Origin: an uncultured Clostridia bacterium
Lineage (GTDB): Bacteria; Bacillota; Clostridia; Oscillospirales; Acutalibacteraceae
DNA: 64,000 bases
NCBI GenBank assembly: GCA_947631945.1
Contig: CANRNI010000008.1
Location: 1-64,000 of the forward strand
Direction: 5' to 3'
The position numbers and the translations under genes are program-made. How positions within the stretch are numbered: position 1 is the first letter of the stretch; every line of letters begins with the position of its first letter. The notes beneath the pieces are model-generated. The model made no database searches and had not been told where the DNA came from. It was given only the letters and a program-made list of their open reading frames with translations. Positions 7,282-15,615 of this stretch are shown here, in pieces.

Positions 7282-7348
7282 TAGTAACATTTTTTCCGAT
7301 TTGGTTTTTGACATAATTATCTTTAGCAGTAAAAAATGAAACAATCAA
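7000..7348 (-). pseudogene. Decayed protein gene with internally duplicated C-terminal part
   Basis: Minus-strand reading gives a 48-residue unit twice, each with KKEDLSQVNPQLYEWL, a short variable stretch (NTIND or SIIND) and DVNTQYMQN. The second copy is reached only after a 1-base frameshift at a T run. No start region or binding site belongs to an intact gene. The unit loosely recalls the tail of Rpn-type (PD-(D/E)XK) recombination-promoting nucleases, a weak guess. Directly repeated 27-bp sequences at 6964-6990 and 7417-7443 (24 of 27 identical) frame the segment, as if a mobile or duplicated block lies between them. A further 50-codon plus-strand frame at 6844-6990 (AKKRIYRKSIIENG) has no binding site and no recognised family. 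Confidence 0.4.
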
Positions 7349-7471
7349 GTTAAAGTGATTGAGTTCCTTTCCAACCTTATTTTAACAGATCTCAATCACT
7401 TTTTCTACTGTCTTTAGGTCTCACATCAATTGTAACACTACATAAGTTTCCATAAAAAAACAAGTTCGGTA

Positions 7472-7501
7472 TTGATTTCGCAATTATCTTTGTAGTATAA
7501 T
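7472..7501 (+). promoter_or_regulatory. Promoter for araA
   Basis: TTGATT at 7472-7477 and TATAAT at 7496-7501 are 18 bases apart. The ribosome binding site AAAGGAGAAG lies just before the araA ATG. Confidence 0.7.
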
Positions 7502-7538
7502 CATTATGAAAATTTTGATAACGTAAAGGAGAAGAAGC

Positions 7539-8999
7539 ATGGAAAAGAAAAATTATAAATTTTGGTTTGTTGCAGGCAGTCAGTTTCTATATGGCGAGGA
7601 AACGCTCAAGCGGGTTGAGGCCGACTGCAAAATAATCGTTGACGCTCTTAACAAAAGCGGACGTCTGCCCTTTGAGATAATTTACAGGGACACAGTAAAG
7701 ACCTCCGACGGTGCCGAAAAAATCATTAAAAACGCAAATTACGATGACGACTGCGCCGGAATCATTACCTTCTGCCATACATTCTCACCTTCAAAAATGT
7801 GGATTAACGCTCTTGCTTCCTTACAGAAGCCATGGTTGCATTTCCATACTCAATTTAACAGGACTATTCCGAATGAAGAAATAGATATGGACTATATGAA
7901 CCTTCATCAGGGAGCGCACGGAGACCGTGAACACGGTTTTATCGGCGCAAGACTGAGAAAGCCGAGAAAGGTTATAATGGGACACTGGCAGGATGAGGAC
8001 ATTCAGCTAAGAATCGCAAAATGGATGAAATCAGCCGCAGCCGCCGCGTTCAGCAGGGAGCTTAAGGTAATGCGCTTCGGTGATAATATGCGCGAAGTAG
8101 CTGTTACCGAGGGCGACAAGGTTGAGGTACAGCTTAAACTCGGCTGGGAGGTAAATACATGGCCGGTAGGCGCTCTCGTTGAGAAAATGAATGAGGTATC
8201 CGATTCCGAAATCGACGCTCTTATGGAAGAATATCATGCCTTGTACGATTTCAATACGGACGATATTGAAACTGTCCGCTATCAGGCAAGGGAGGAAATA
8301 GCGATAAAGAAAATGATGGACAGCGAAAACTGTCTCGCTTTTTCTAACACGTTCCAGGATCTTTACGGCATGAAACAGCTTCCCGGCATAGCTACGCAGG
8401 ATCTTATGCGGCAGGGCTACGGTTACGGCGGCGAGGGCGATTGGAAGGTCGCGGCGCTTACGGCGGTTATGAAATTCATGGGTGAGCACAGCGCGTTTAT
8501 GGAGGATTATACATATGACCTCGAAAACGGTATAAGCTTGGGCGCGCATATGCTTGAGGTCTGTCCCTCGCTTGCCGCAGAAAAGCCAAAGGTTGAGGTT
8601 CATCCTCTCGGAATCGGAGACAGAGAAGACCCGGCAAGGCTTGTTTTTGAAGGCAAAGCCGGCAAGGGTATCGTCGCAAGTCTTGTGGATATGGGCGGCA
8701 GACTTCGTCTTATTGTTCAGGATATCGAATGTATCAAGCCGACGCAGTCCATGCCGAATCTGCCTGTAGCGAGGGTTATGTGGAAGCCCGCGCCCAATCT
8801 TGCGACAGGCGCGGAGTGCTGGATACTTGCCGGCGGCGCACATCATACTGTTTTAAGCTACGACTGCGATGCTGAAATGATGCGCGATTTCGCAAGAATA
8901 ATGGATATTGAATTTGTTCACATAAATAAAAACACAACGCCCGAGGAACTTGAAAAGGAATTGTTCCTTTTTGATATAGCTTGGAAGCTCAAAAACTGA
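7539..8999 (+). CDS. araA: L-arabinose isomerase
   Basis: 486 residues, close to the usual 490-500. It converts L-arabinose to L-ribulose in the cytoplasm, the first step of arabinose use. Family marks are FWFVAGSQFLYGEETL at the N-terminus, WINALASLQKPWLHFHTQFN, DYMNLHQGAHGDREHGF, and the C-terminal ECWILAGGAHHTV with a conserved His pair. Mn-binding Glu/His residues of the family fall in these blocks. No araB or araD is next to it, so it is a stand-alone unit with its own promoter and terminator. Confidence 0.95.
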   Translation: MEKKNYKFWFVAGSQFLYGEETLKRVEADCKIIVDALNKSGRLPFEIIYRDTVKTSDGAEKIIKNANYDDDCAGIITFCHTFSPSKMWINALASLQKPWLHFHTQFNRTIPNEEIDMDYMNLHQGAHGDREHGFIGARLRKPRKVIMGHWQDEDIQLRIAKWMKSAAAAAFSRELKVMRFGDNMREVAVTEGDKVEVQLKLGWEVNTWPVGALVEKMNEVSDSEIDALMEEYHALYDFNTDDIETVRYQAREEIAIKKMMDSENCLAFSNTFQDLYGMKQLPGIATQDLMRQGYGYGGEGDWKVAALTAVMKFMGEHSAFMEDYTYDLENGISLGAHMLEVCPSLAAEKPKVEVHPLGIGDREDPARLVFEGKAGKGIVASLVDMGGRLRLIVQDIECIKPTQSMPNLPVARVMWKPAPNLATGAECWILAGGAHHTVLSYDCDAEMMRDFARIMDIEFVHINKNTTPEELEKELFLFDIAWKLKN

Positions 9000-9019
9000 T
9001 ATAACTTTTTATATAAAAC

Positions 9020-9055
9020 GGCTATCCGCCCGAAATCGGGCGGATAGCCATTATT
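9020..9055 (+). terminator. araA terminator
   Basis: GGCTATCCGCCCGA and TCGGGCGGATAGCC form a perfect 14-bp stem 20 bases after the araA stop, followed by ATTATTGTGT. Confidence 0.75.
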
Positions 9056-9134
9056 GTGTCTTTAATCAAATTAGGAATTATCGAAAGCAAATAGACAATT
9101 ATTCTTAATTCAGAGACGCGAAGCGTCTACCGAA

Positions 9135-9174
9135 AATTCCTAATTTCTAATTCCTAATTCCTAATTCCTAATTA
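9135..9174. repeat. Short tandem TTCCTAA repeats
   Basis: Five imperfect tandem copies of AATTCCTA, with the inverse TTAGGAATTA upstream near 9069-9078. A GACGCGAAGCGTC dyad lies at 9115-9127. The 280-base gap between the convergent genes holds only these simple repeats and the araA terminator. Confidence 0.7.
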
Positions 9175-9283
9175 TTAATAAACCTGTCATTTTCGATAAA
9201 CACTATTTTATTTGCGGTTTTTCGGTTTCCCGATACGCCATAGCGTAGACACGCTCTTATTATTCTTTATTCTTTCTTTTAAT

Positions 9284-10444
9284 TTAATATGTATCGGACA
9301 TATCGGATTTAACGGATTCCGTTACATTTGTTTTCGCTTTTGACGCAGCTCTTCTTTTATTCAGCTCCGCAAGGTAAAGCTCCTCGTCTATGGGAAGCTC
9401 TACCGTTTCTCCGAGCCATGACGAAAGATACGCCGCGTTCGCGAGCATAAGACCGTTTATTCCCTCCGCTCCGTCTGCGATGAGAGGAGAACCGTGGAGA
9501 ATATGCGCGGCGAAAGCGTTTGTCACACCTGCGTGCTGCTCGTTCATACCGTCTGTTTCAACATTTATATATTCGCCTTCGAGCTTCTCAAAGCCGTCGT
9601 TATCGGAATATGTGTAATCAGAAATTTTTGCGTTCAGCTCATAAACCTCTATTTTGCTTGCGGAGCAAACTATTTTAGCCTTATCGAGAGTAATTTCAAG
9701 GCGGTTATCTCCGGGACAGTCGCCCGTGGTTGTGATGAAAACGCCTGTCGCGCCGTTTGGATATTCCGCGTAAATAGTAACGTCGTCCTCTACCTCTATA
9801 TCGTGCCACAAGCCGTTATGACAGAACGCTCTCACCCTTGACGGCATACCGCATATCCACTGCCACAAATCAAGATTGTGCGGAGCCTGATTCATAAGAA
9901 CTCCGCCGCCTTCTCCGTCCCATGTCGCGCGCCATCCGCCGGAATTATAATACTGCTGGGAGCGGTACCAATCTGTAATAATCCAGTTGACACGCCTTAT
10001 CTCGCCGTATTTGCCGCTTGATACAAGCTCCTTTACCTTGCGGTACACGCAGTTTGTACGCTGGTTGAACATTATCGCGTAAGTTTTATCCTGAGTCTTT
10101 ACATATTCTATAAGTTCGCGCACGTTCTTTGTGTAAACTCCTGCGGGTTTTTCGGAAAGAACGTGAAGTCCGGCTTTAAGAGCTTTCATAGTGAGCGGCG
10201 GATGAATATAGTGCGGCGTGGCTATGATTACCGCATCGACAAGACCGCTCTCTATAAGTTCGTCCGCGTTCAAAAAAGTCTTTACATCGGGAACCTGCTG
10301 TTTGGCGTAATCAAGTCTGTCCTGCTTTATGTCGCATACGGCGGTAAGCTCCATTTCCTTTATCTTGCCGTCGGTATACATTCTAATATGTGACGTTCCC
10401 ATATTTCCTATGCCGATTATACCGTATCTGAGTTTTTCTGACAT
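9284..10444 (-). CDS. Gfo/Idh/MocA-family NAD(P)-dependent oxidoreductase
   Basis: 386 residues from the ATG at 10444, chosen because AAGGAGA sits 7 bases upstream; the TTG at 10450 is too close to it. The N-terminal Rossmann fold has YGIIGIGNMGTSHIRMY. EKPAGVYTKN carries the family's catalytic EKP lysine. The C-terminal alpha/beta domain has WRATWDGEGGGVLMNQAPHN with the usual H-x-x-D region (HNLDLWQW). Members act on sugars or inositols, often with NAD(P). The substrate cannot be read from the sequence. Location beside araA hints at sugar use, an inference only. Confidence 0.85.
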   Translation of the reverse strand: MSEKLRYGIIGIGNMGTSHIRMYTDGKIKEMELTAVCDIKQDRLDYAKQQVPDVKTFLNADELIESGLVDAVIIATPHYIHPPLTMKALKAGLHVLSEKPAGVYTKNVRELIEYVKTQDKTYAIMFNQRTNCVYRKVKELVSSGKYGEIRRVNWIITDWYRSQQYYNSGGWRATWDGEGGGVLMNQAPHNLDLWQWICGMPSRVRAFCHNGLWHDIEVEDDVTIYAEYPNGATGVFITTTGDCPGDNRLEITLDKAKIVCSASKIEVYELNAKISDYTYSDNDGFEKLEGEYINVETDGMNEQHAGVTNAFAAHILHGSPLIADGAEGINGLMLANAAYLSSWLGETVELPIDEELYLAELNKRRAASKAKTNVTESVKSDMSDTY

Positions 10445-10488
10445 TTGCAAATCTCCTTGTTTATCGTAAAATATTCGATAATTGCTAT

Positions 10489-10661
10489 GGAAGCACTGAT
10501 TAAATCGAACGTGCAGATTGCGTCATGAGATTTTTCGTCAGATTGTCAAAAGTGACGAAGTAATACTGACGTATTGGGGGGGGAGCTTTTGGCAAAAATG
10601 ACGGGAAATCTCGGCGCAAGATGTGCGTTCAGCCGTCAGGCGTGATTTATTCAGTAGTTCC
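10489..10661 (+). repeat. MITE-like hairpin repeat, type A ends
   Basis: 173 bp, starting GGAAGCACTGATTAAATCG and ending GTGATTTATTCAGTAGTTCC. The inner arms (GAGATTTTTCGTCAGATT and AAAATGACGGGAAATCTC) pair, and the tip carries a G9 run. It ends 5 bases from the last base of the thrS stop codon. Same family as 25156-25330. Confidence 0.8.
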
Positions 10662-10666
10662 ATATA

Positions 10667-12610
10667 TTACCATATTGTTCTTTCGGCTATATCTTTAAGA
10701 GCGGAAGCGATAAATTCATCAATTGTCAAAGCGCCTTGGTCGCCGAAGCCGCGTTTTCTTACCGAAAGCGTCTTATCCTCGGCCTCCTTATCGCCAACAA
10801 CAATCATATACGGAATTTTTTCCATCTGCGCGGCGCGAATCTTATATCCCGTCTTTTCGCTTCTGTCGTCAACGGAAACCCTCATGCCGAGTTTTTCGAG
10901 CCTGTCTTTAACTTCATTCGCGTAGTCCTGATGTCTGTCGGCAATAGGCAGAATCCTGACTTGTTCCGGCGCAAGCCACAGCGGAAAAGCGCCCGCGTAT
11001 TTTTCTATAAGCAGAGCAAGAGTTCTTTCGTAGCAGCCTATGGACGTTCTGTGTATAATATACGGATTTTTCTTCGTCCCGTCGCGGTCAACATATTCCA
11101 TACCGAATTTTTCCGCAAGCATCTGGTCTATCTGGATTGTAATAAGCGTATCCTCTTTGCCGTATACGTTTTTTATCTGTATATCGAGCTTGGGACCGTA
11201 GAACGCCGCTTCGCCTATACCTATCTTATATTTGATGCCGAGGTCGTCGAGAATGGTTTTCATCTTGCTTTGCGCCTCATCCCATTGCTCGGGCGTGCCG
11301 ATGTATTTTTCTCTGTCGTTCGGGTCCCACTGTGAGAAACGGTAGGAAACGTCATCGTAAAGTCCAAGAGTTTTCAGACAGTATATCACGAGGTCAAGAC
11401 AGCCCTTAAATTCGTCCTCAAGCTGTTCGGGCAGACACATCAAATGTCCTTCGGAAATAGTGAACTGGCGCACGCGGATAAGTCCGTGCATTTCGCCCGA
11501 CGCTTCGTTTCTGAAAAGCGTCGATGTTTCGTTGTATCTCAGCGGCAAATCTTTATACGACCTTGCTCTGTTGAGATACGCCTGATACTGGAACGGACAG
11601 GTCATGGGACGCAGAGCGAAAACCTCGTCGTCCTTTTCTTCGTCGCCTAAAACGAACATACCGTCCTTATAATGGTCCCAGTGTCCCGATACCTTGTAAA
11701 GGTCGCTTTTTGCCATAAACGGCGTTTTTGTAAGCAGCCAGCCGCGCCTTTGCTCCTCGTCCTCGACAAATCTCTGAAGAAGCTGGATAACCCTTGCGCC
11801 CTTGGGAAGAAGTATCGGAAGTCCCTGACCTATCATTTCGCTTGTTGTGAAAAATTCAAGCTCACGTCCGAGTCTGTTGTGGTCCCTCTTTTTCGCTTCC
11901 TCCATCATTTGCAGATGGTTCTCAAGGTCGGCGGATTTGGTATAAGCGGTGCCGTAAATTCTTTGAAGCATCTTTTTGTTTGAATCTCCGCGCCAGTACG
12001 CGCCTGTGCATGAAGTCAGCCTGAAAGCCTTTATCCTGCCCGTGTCGGGAATATGGGGACCCGCGCAAAGCTCCGTAAACTCGCCCTGTTTATAAAACGT
12101 TATCTTTTCGCCCTTGTCGGCGTGTTCCTCAATAAGCTCGACCTTGTAAGGCTCATTCTTTTCTTTCATAAGAGCAACCGCCTCGTCTGCGTCAAGCTCA
12201 AAGCTTTCGAGCGGCAGAGCTTCTTTTACTATTTTTTTCATTTCGGCTTCGATTTTTTCAAGCGTTTCGGGCGTAAAAGGAACGTCAACGTCAAAATCGT
12301 AATAAAAGCCGTTATCAATCGCAGGACCTATAGCAAGCTTGGCTTCCGGAAAAAGTCTCTTTACGGCCTGCGCAAGAACGTGGGAAGCCGTATGACGAAA
12401 CGCTTTTTTGCCCTCGTCATCGTCAAACGTGAGTATTTCAAGCGCGCAGTCGTTTTGAATCGGAGTTCTCAAATCGCGTACCTCGCCGTCTATTCTGCAA
12501 ACGCACGCGGCTTTGTAAAGTCCCATACCGAGATTTTTCGCGACCTCGGCGGCGGTTATTCCGCTTTCAAACTCTTTTACAACGCCGTCCTTTAAAGATA
12601 TCTTAACCAT
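10667..12610 (-). CDS. thrS: Threonyl-tRNA synthetase
   Basis: 647 residues, the normal bacterial length. It charges tRNA-Thr with threonine in the cytoplasm. Domains in order: TGS (1-61), the editing domain with HTASHVLAQAVKRLFPEAK, the class II core with RPMTCPFQYQ (zinc Cys), RYNETSTLFRNEASGEMHG (motif 2) and YIIHRTSIGCYERTL, and the C-terminal anticodon-binding domain (LAPEQVRILPIADRHQDYA). Expression should depend on uncharged tRNA-Thr through the T-box leader directly upstream. The downstream side carries a MITE-like repeat abutting the stop. Confidence 0.97.
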   Translation of the reverse strand: MVKISLKDGVVKEFESGITAAEVAKNLGMGLYKAACVCRIDGEVRDLRTPIQNDCALEILTFDDDEGKKAFRHTASHVLAQAVKRLFPEAKLAIGPAIDNGFYYDFDVDVPFTPETLEKIEAEMKKIVKEALPLESFELDADEAVALMKEKNEPYKVELIEEHADKGEKITFYKQGEFTELCAGPHIPDTGRIKAFRLTSCTGAYWRGDSNKKMLQRIYGTAYTKSADLENHLQMMEEAKKRDHNRLGRELEFFTTSEMIGQGLPILLPKGARVIQLLQRFVEDEEQRRGWLLTKTPFMAKSDLYKVSGHWDHYKDGMFVLGDEEKDDEVFALRPMTCPFQYQAYLNRARSYKDLPLRYNETSTLFRNEASGEMHGLIRVRQFTISEGHLMCLPEQLEDEFKGCLDLVIYCLKTLGLYDDVSYRFSQWDPNDREKYIGTPEQWDEAQSKMKTILDDLGIKYKIGIGEAAFYGPKLDIQIKNVYGKEDTLITIQIDQMLAEKFGMEYVDRDGTKKNPYIIHRTSIGCYERTLALLIEKYAGAFPLWLAPEQVRILPIADRHQDYANEVKDRLEKLGMRVSVDDRSEKTGYKIRAAQMEKIPYMIVVGDKEAEDKTLSVRKRGFGDQGALTIDEFIASALKDIAERTIW

Positions 12611-12665
12611 ATTATTACCTCCCTGATAAAAATTTGATTTTATTATAGTAATGTTTTAATAAAAA

Positions 12666-12936
12666 ATGCTTCACCCCAAAAATGGGATGAAGCAATAATA
12701 AACTCCACGGTTCCACCCAAATTGCGCAAAATAAGAATATTCGCGCCGCTCGGAGACCTTAACGCGGTCGCACGTCCGCTTTAGCGCGTCCCCGTCCGTA
12801 GGTCGGAACGCTTTTCGGCAGCTCTCGGGAGCGGTAGCCTCTGCCGCCGATTTATTCCGCTCACAGCCTATGCGGAACTCTCTGAAAATCAGCTTTGGCA
12901 AACGCCTTCTCCGTCGTTGATTTGTTGTATTCGTTA
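12666..12936 (-). promoter_or_regulatory. T-box riboswitch for thrS
   Basis: The leader RNA (minus strand) contains the T-box core ATTTGGGTGGAACCGTGGAG at 12723-12703. It is followed by a terminator stem GCTTCATCCCA/TGGGGTGAAGC with a T run (12693-12661). A structured stem I region lies upstream. ACC in GGCTACCGCT near 12837 is a possible threonine specifier. Binding of uncharged tRNA-Thr would favour the antiterminator and thrS expression. Confidence 0.9.
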
Positions 12937-12941
12937 TATTT

Positions 12942-12969
12942 ATTATAACCGTAAAATTTAAAATGTCAA
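12942..12969 (-). promoter_or_regulatory. Promoter of the thrS T-box leader
   Basis: On the minus strand TTGACA (12969-12964), a 16-base spacer, then TATAAT (12947-12942). Confidence 0.75.
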
Positions 12970-12994
12970 GTACAGTATAAAATTATTCTTTTTT

Positions 12995-14848
12995 TTACGC
13001 AGTTACACTTTCGGCATAGGCTATACCGTCGGCGTTTATCCAGTTATCGTCCGTGTCCTTATAGGTTACTGTAAGAACATCGCCCTGCGCGAAGAATATC
13101 GCCTCGGGAACACTGTCGGCGGAAACTCTTACATATTTTTCAACGCCCGAAAGCTTGATATAATAGCAGGTCGAGCCGTTTTCAATCTGGCTCCTTATAT
13201 CCGTTACCGCACCTGTTGCCGTCACGCTTGAAGTATTAACGTCGGGCGAGTCGGTATCCGAAGGCGTTTCGGGAACTACGGAAGTATCAACGTCTATAGA
13301 TACCGATTTCTTTTCCTTTAACACCTTGGCATAGTTTTCAATACATTTCGCGAGGTTCGGATTTCCGTCCGCATTATCCGTCGCGACAATATTGTAGTTG
13401 CTCACGTTTACCATCGCATAGCCCTTAACGACATTGCTGCTGTCTTTCATCGACATGAAATAAGTCGCTTCGCCGTCAAGATTTATTAGCAGCGGGAAAG
13501 TGGCTACCCACCCCTTATCGGAAATCGCGCCCTGAGCGGACCTTTGCGCGGCAAGCTCTGTGGCGCCGGTCGTATTGTAGAACATCGCTTCCTTTGTACG
13601 CTGGTTTATAAGAATAAAGCCGAGAATTGATTCGTCCGCGGTAACACTCGTAACGCCCGTATAAATATAAACGTCGTCGTTCATGGCTATATAGCTTGAG
13701 CCTGTGGTGGTCTTTTTAACGCCGGACTGACCGAAAACAGAGTTCCAGAAGCCGTTGGCGTACGTGCCGTAATAATTATACTGCCGAACAAGAAGGTCGG
13801 CGTTATAAACCTGGTCTATCCACATAAGGTCGGTCATTTCGCCCACGGAGGCAGTTCCCGTTTTTACCTCGTCAATAGAGTAATACTGCGAGTTTCCTGT
13901 AACTGCGTCAACTATAACTATGCCCTTGACGTCGTCGCCGCCGATAAGACCGACTTTCTTTTCAATTACTTCGCATATCCAGTAAGGAGTGCCGTTGTCA
14001 TCTACCTCAAACGAGATGCTGCCGAAAAGTGCGGTGGGATAGTCGAAGCGGATTATCCTCTTTAAATTCTTCTGAAAATGCTCGGTGGGAGAATATTTGA
14101 TGTAGCCGTCTGTATTTTCTTCTCCGAGAAGCACAAAATTTGTTTCCTGAGTGTTCATGTTTACTATAACATAGCCGGGGAATCCCTTTGAGGTATTATT
14201 CAGCCATTTGAACACGTTGCCGTATCTCAGAGGATAAACGCGGCAGGGAGCGCCGTTGTAGTTTATCTGAGTTGAGTATTCCGTAGCAAGCTCAAACTGC
14301 GATTCAAGACCAATCGTCGCGAGGTCTCCCAGAACTTTATCGGCGAGCTTTTCGGCCGCGTCCCTGTCTATCATTGCGACGTTCGCAAATTCTTCCGTGC
14401 TGTCTATTTTAGTAACGCTCGAATCAAGCTCTACCTTGTCGCTGAACGTAAGCAGCTTGCTGAAAGCGTTCGCTCTGAAAAATACGCACGAGGTGAGATA
14501 TCCCACAAGAAGAACAAGTCCCAGCGCGACCGCTATGGCTATGGGAGCAATGGATACTTTTCTTACGTACGGTATATATTCGGGTCTTATAAAAGCTTTT
14601 GAAAGGACAAAATTGCAAAGAATAAATACTCCGGCAATCACGGCCCAGAACAAATAAAACTCCGTCGCTCTGAAGCTCATGGGCGGAAGCATGAAATAAT
14701 ATACAACAGCGCCTATAACCGCTGTCAGAATCAGGCTCAATACTATTTTAAGTCCCGCTTTTTCGGGCGGAATGAGCGCTTCTTTTGTTGAAGACGCGCC
14801 TCTTTTCTTTCCTTTATCGGAAAAATCAACTTTAATGGGATCGCTCAT
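12995..14848 (-). CDS. Multi-span membrane protein with large extracytoplasmic domain, unknown function
   Basis: 617 residues. A 30-residue charged N-terminus is followed by four membrane helices between about residues 30 and 135 (IVLSLILTAVIGAVVYYFM; FYLFWAVIAGVFILCNFVL; a proline-rich loop; IAPIAIAVALGLVLLVGYL). The remaining 480 residues look like a secreted-side beta-rich domain with GFPGYVIVNMNTQETNFVL and IVIVDAVTGNSQYYSI repeats. A Ser/Thr/Asp-rich linker near 540 leads to a small terminal beta domain (SCYYIKL-type). I do not recognise a family; the GYVIVN and VDAVTG patterns may represent repeated domains. It is transcribed alone, away from the GNAT gene on the right. Confidence 0.7.
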   Translation of the reverse strand: MSDPIKVDFSDKGKKRGASSTKEALIPPEKAGLKIVLSLILTAVIGAVVYYFMLPPMSFRATEFYLFWAVIAGVFILCNFVLSKAFIRPEYIPYVRKVSIAPIAIAVALGLVLLVGYLTSCVFFRANAFSKLLTFSDKVELDSSVTKIDSTEEFANVAMIDRDAAEKLADKVLGDLATIGLESQFELATEYSTQINYNGAPCRVYPLRYGNVFKWLNNTSKGFPGYVIVNMNTQETNFVLLGEENTDGYIKYSPTEHFQKNLKRIIRFDYPTALFGSISFEVDDNGTPYWICEVIEKKVGLIGGDDVKGIVIVDAVTGNSQYYSIDEVKTGTASVGEMTDLMWIDQVYNADLLVRQYNYYGTYANGFWNSVFGQSGVKKTTTGSSYIAMNDDVYIYTGVTSVTADESILGFILINQRTKEAMFYNTTGATELAAQRSAQGAISDKGWVATFPLLINLDGEATYFMSMKDSSNVVKGYAMVNVSNYNIVATDNADGNPNLAKCIENYAKVLKEKKSVSIDVDTSVVPETPSDTDSPDVNTSSVTATGAVTDIRSQIENGSTCYYIKLSGVEKYVRVSADSVPEAIFFAQGDVLTVTYKDTDDNWINADGIAYAESVTA

Positions 14849-14925
14849 TTTCTCAACTCCTGTTTAATGTACAAAATATTATACAATAAATATGAACAGA
14901 TTACAAGTATTTTTAACAAAATTCA

Positions 14926-14954
14926 TTGACAATATTTTCGCCGAATGTTATATT
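14926..14954 (+). promoter_or_regulatory. Promoter for the GNAT gene
   Basis: TTGACA (14926-14931), a 17-base spacer and TATATT (14949-14954), 118 bases before the chosen start. Confidence 0.6.
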
Positions 14955-15072
14955 TATTATAAATTGCAGTTAATATTCGGTACGGCAAACGCGCAAGGTC
15001 GTTTTTCGTTCCCGGCAAAGCGTTGATACTGTGATTATTGCAATCAATAAATATAGCGGAGAGATGAAATAT

Positions 15073-15549
15073 ATGGATTTTACTATAAGAAAAGCTGAAA
15101 AAAAGGACGCGGAAAGACTTAAAGAGCTTCTTGAAACCATAGCCCTGCTGCATCACGAGGGCAGACCCGATATTTATGCGGCAGGCTCAAAATACGATGT
15201 GAGCGATATTGAAAAAAAGCTTAAAAATAAGAACGAGCTTATTCTCGTCGCCGCCGACGAAAACGATTTTGTGCTTGGTTATACAATGTCTAAAATCTAT
15301 GATATTCAAGGCGGAGGAGTTTTAGTCGGTCACAAAAAAATGTATATAGACGACGTCTGCGTCGATTCCCGTTACAGAAAGCGCGGAATAGGCGGCGCTC
15401 TGCTTGAAGCGACAAAAAATGAGGCGATAAAAGCGGGCTGTCATATCGCGGAGCTGAACGTTTGGTGCTTCAATGAAAACGCGGTAAAGTTTTATGAGAG
15501 CTGCGGCATGAAAAGACAGAGAATGTATATGGAATATGTGCTTGACTGA
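15073..15549 (+). CDS. GNAT-family N-acetyltransferase
   Basis: 158 residues from the ATG at 15073, preceded by GCGGAGAG at 9 bases; earlier in-frame starts lack a site. It transfers an acetyl group from acetyl-CoA to an amine. Motif A is clear: YIDDVCVDSRYRKRGIGGAL, with the R-x-x-G-I-G-G pyrophosphate loop at about residues 107-113. Motif B follows (LNVWCFNENAVKFYES), with Tyr and Cys near the end (YESCGMKRQRMYMEY). The substrate is not predictable. A 66-base gap separates it from the next gene, which may be co-transcribed. Confidence 0.9.
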   Translation: MDFTIRKAEKKDAERLKELLETIALLHHEGRPDIYAAGSKYDVSDIEKKLKNKNELILVAADENDFVLGYTMSKIYDIQGGGVLVGHKKMYIDDVCVDSRYRKRGIGGALLEATKNEAIKAGCHIAELNVWCFNENAVKFYESCGMKRQRMYMEYVLD

Positions 15550-15615
15550 AATTTATAAACAACGCATAAACCCGGAATCTTTATATGACGGATAATAAGA
15601 ACTGAGGGATATATT

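Noticed and set aside
8031..8846. Minus-strand frame of 271 codons
   Set aside because: It is antisense to araA, which has clear family motifs.
10573..10583. G9 run as a phase-variable tract
   Set aside because: It is at the tip of the MITE-like hairpin and outside any gene; other copies have shorter G runs or none, without coding effect.
12671..12901. Minus-strand frame of 76 codons upstream of thrS
   Set aside because: It lies in the T-box leader and terminator and has no ribosome binding site.
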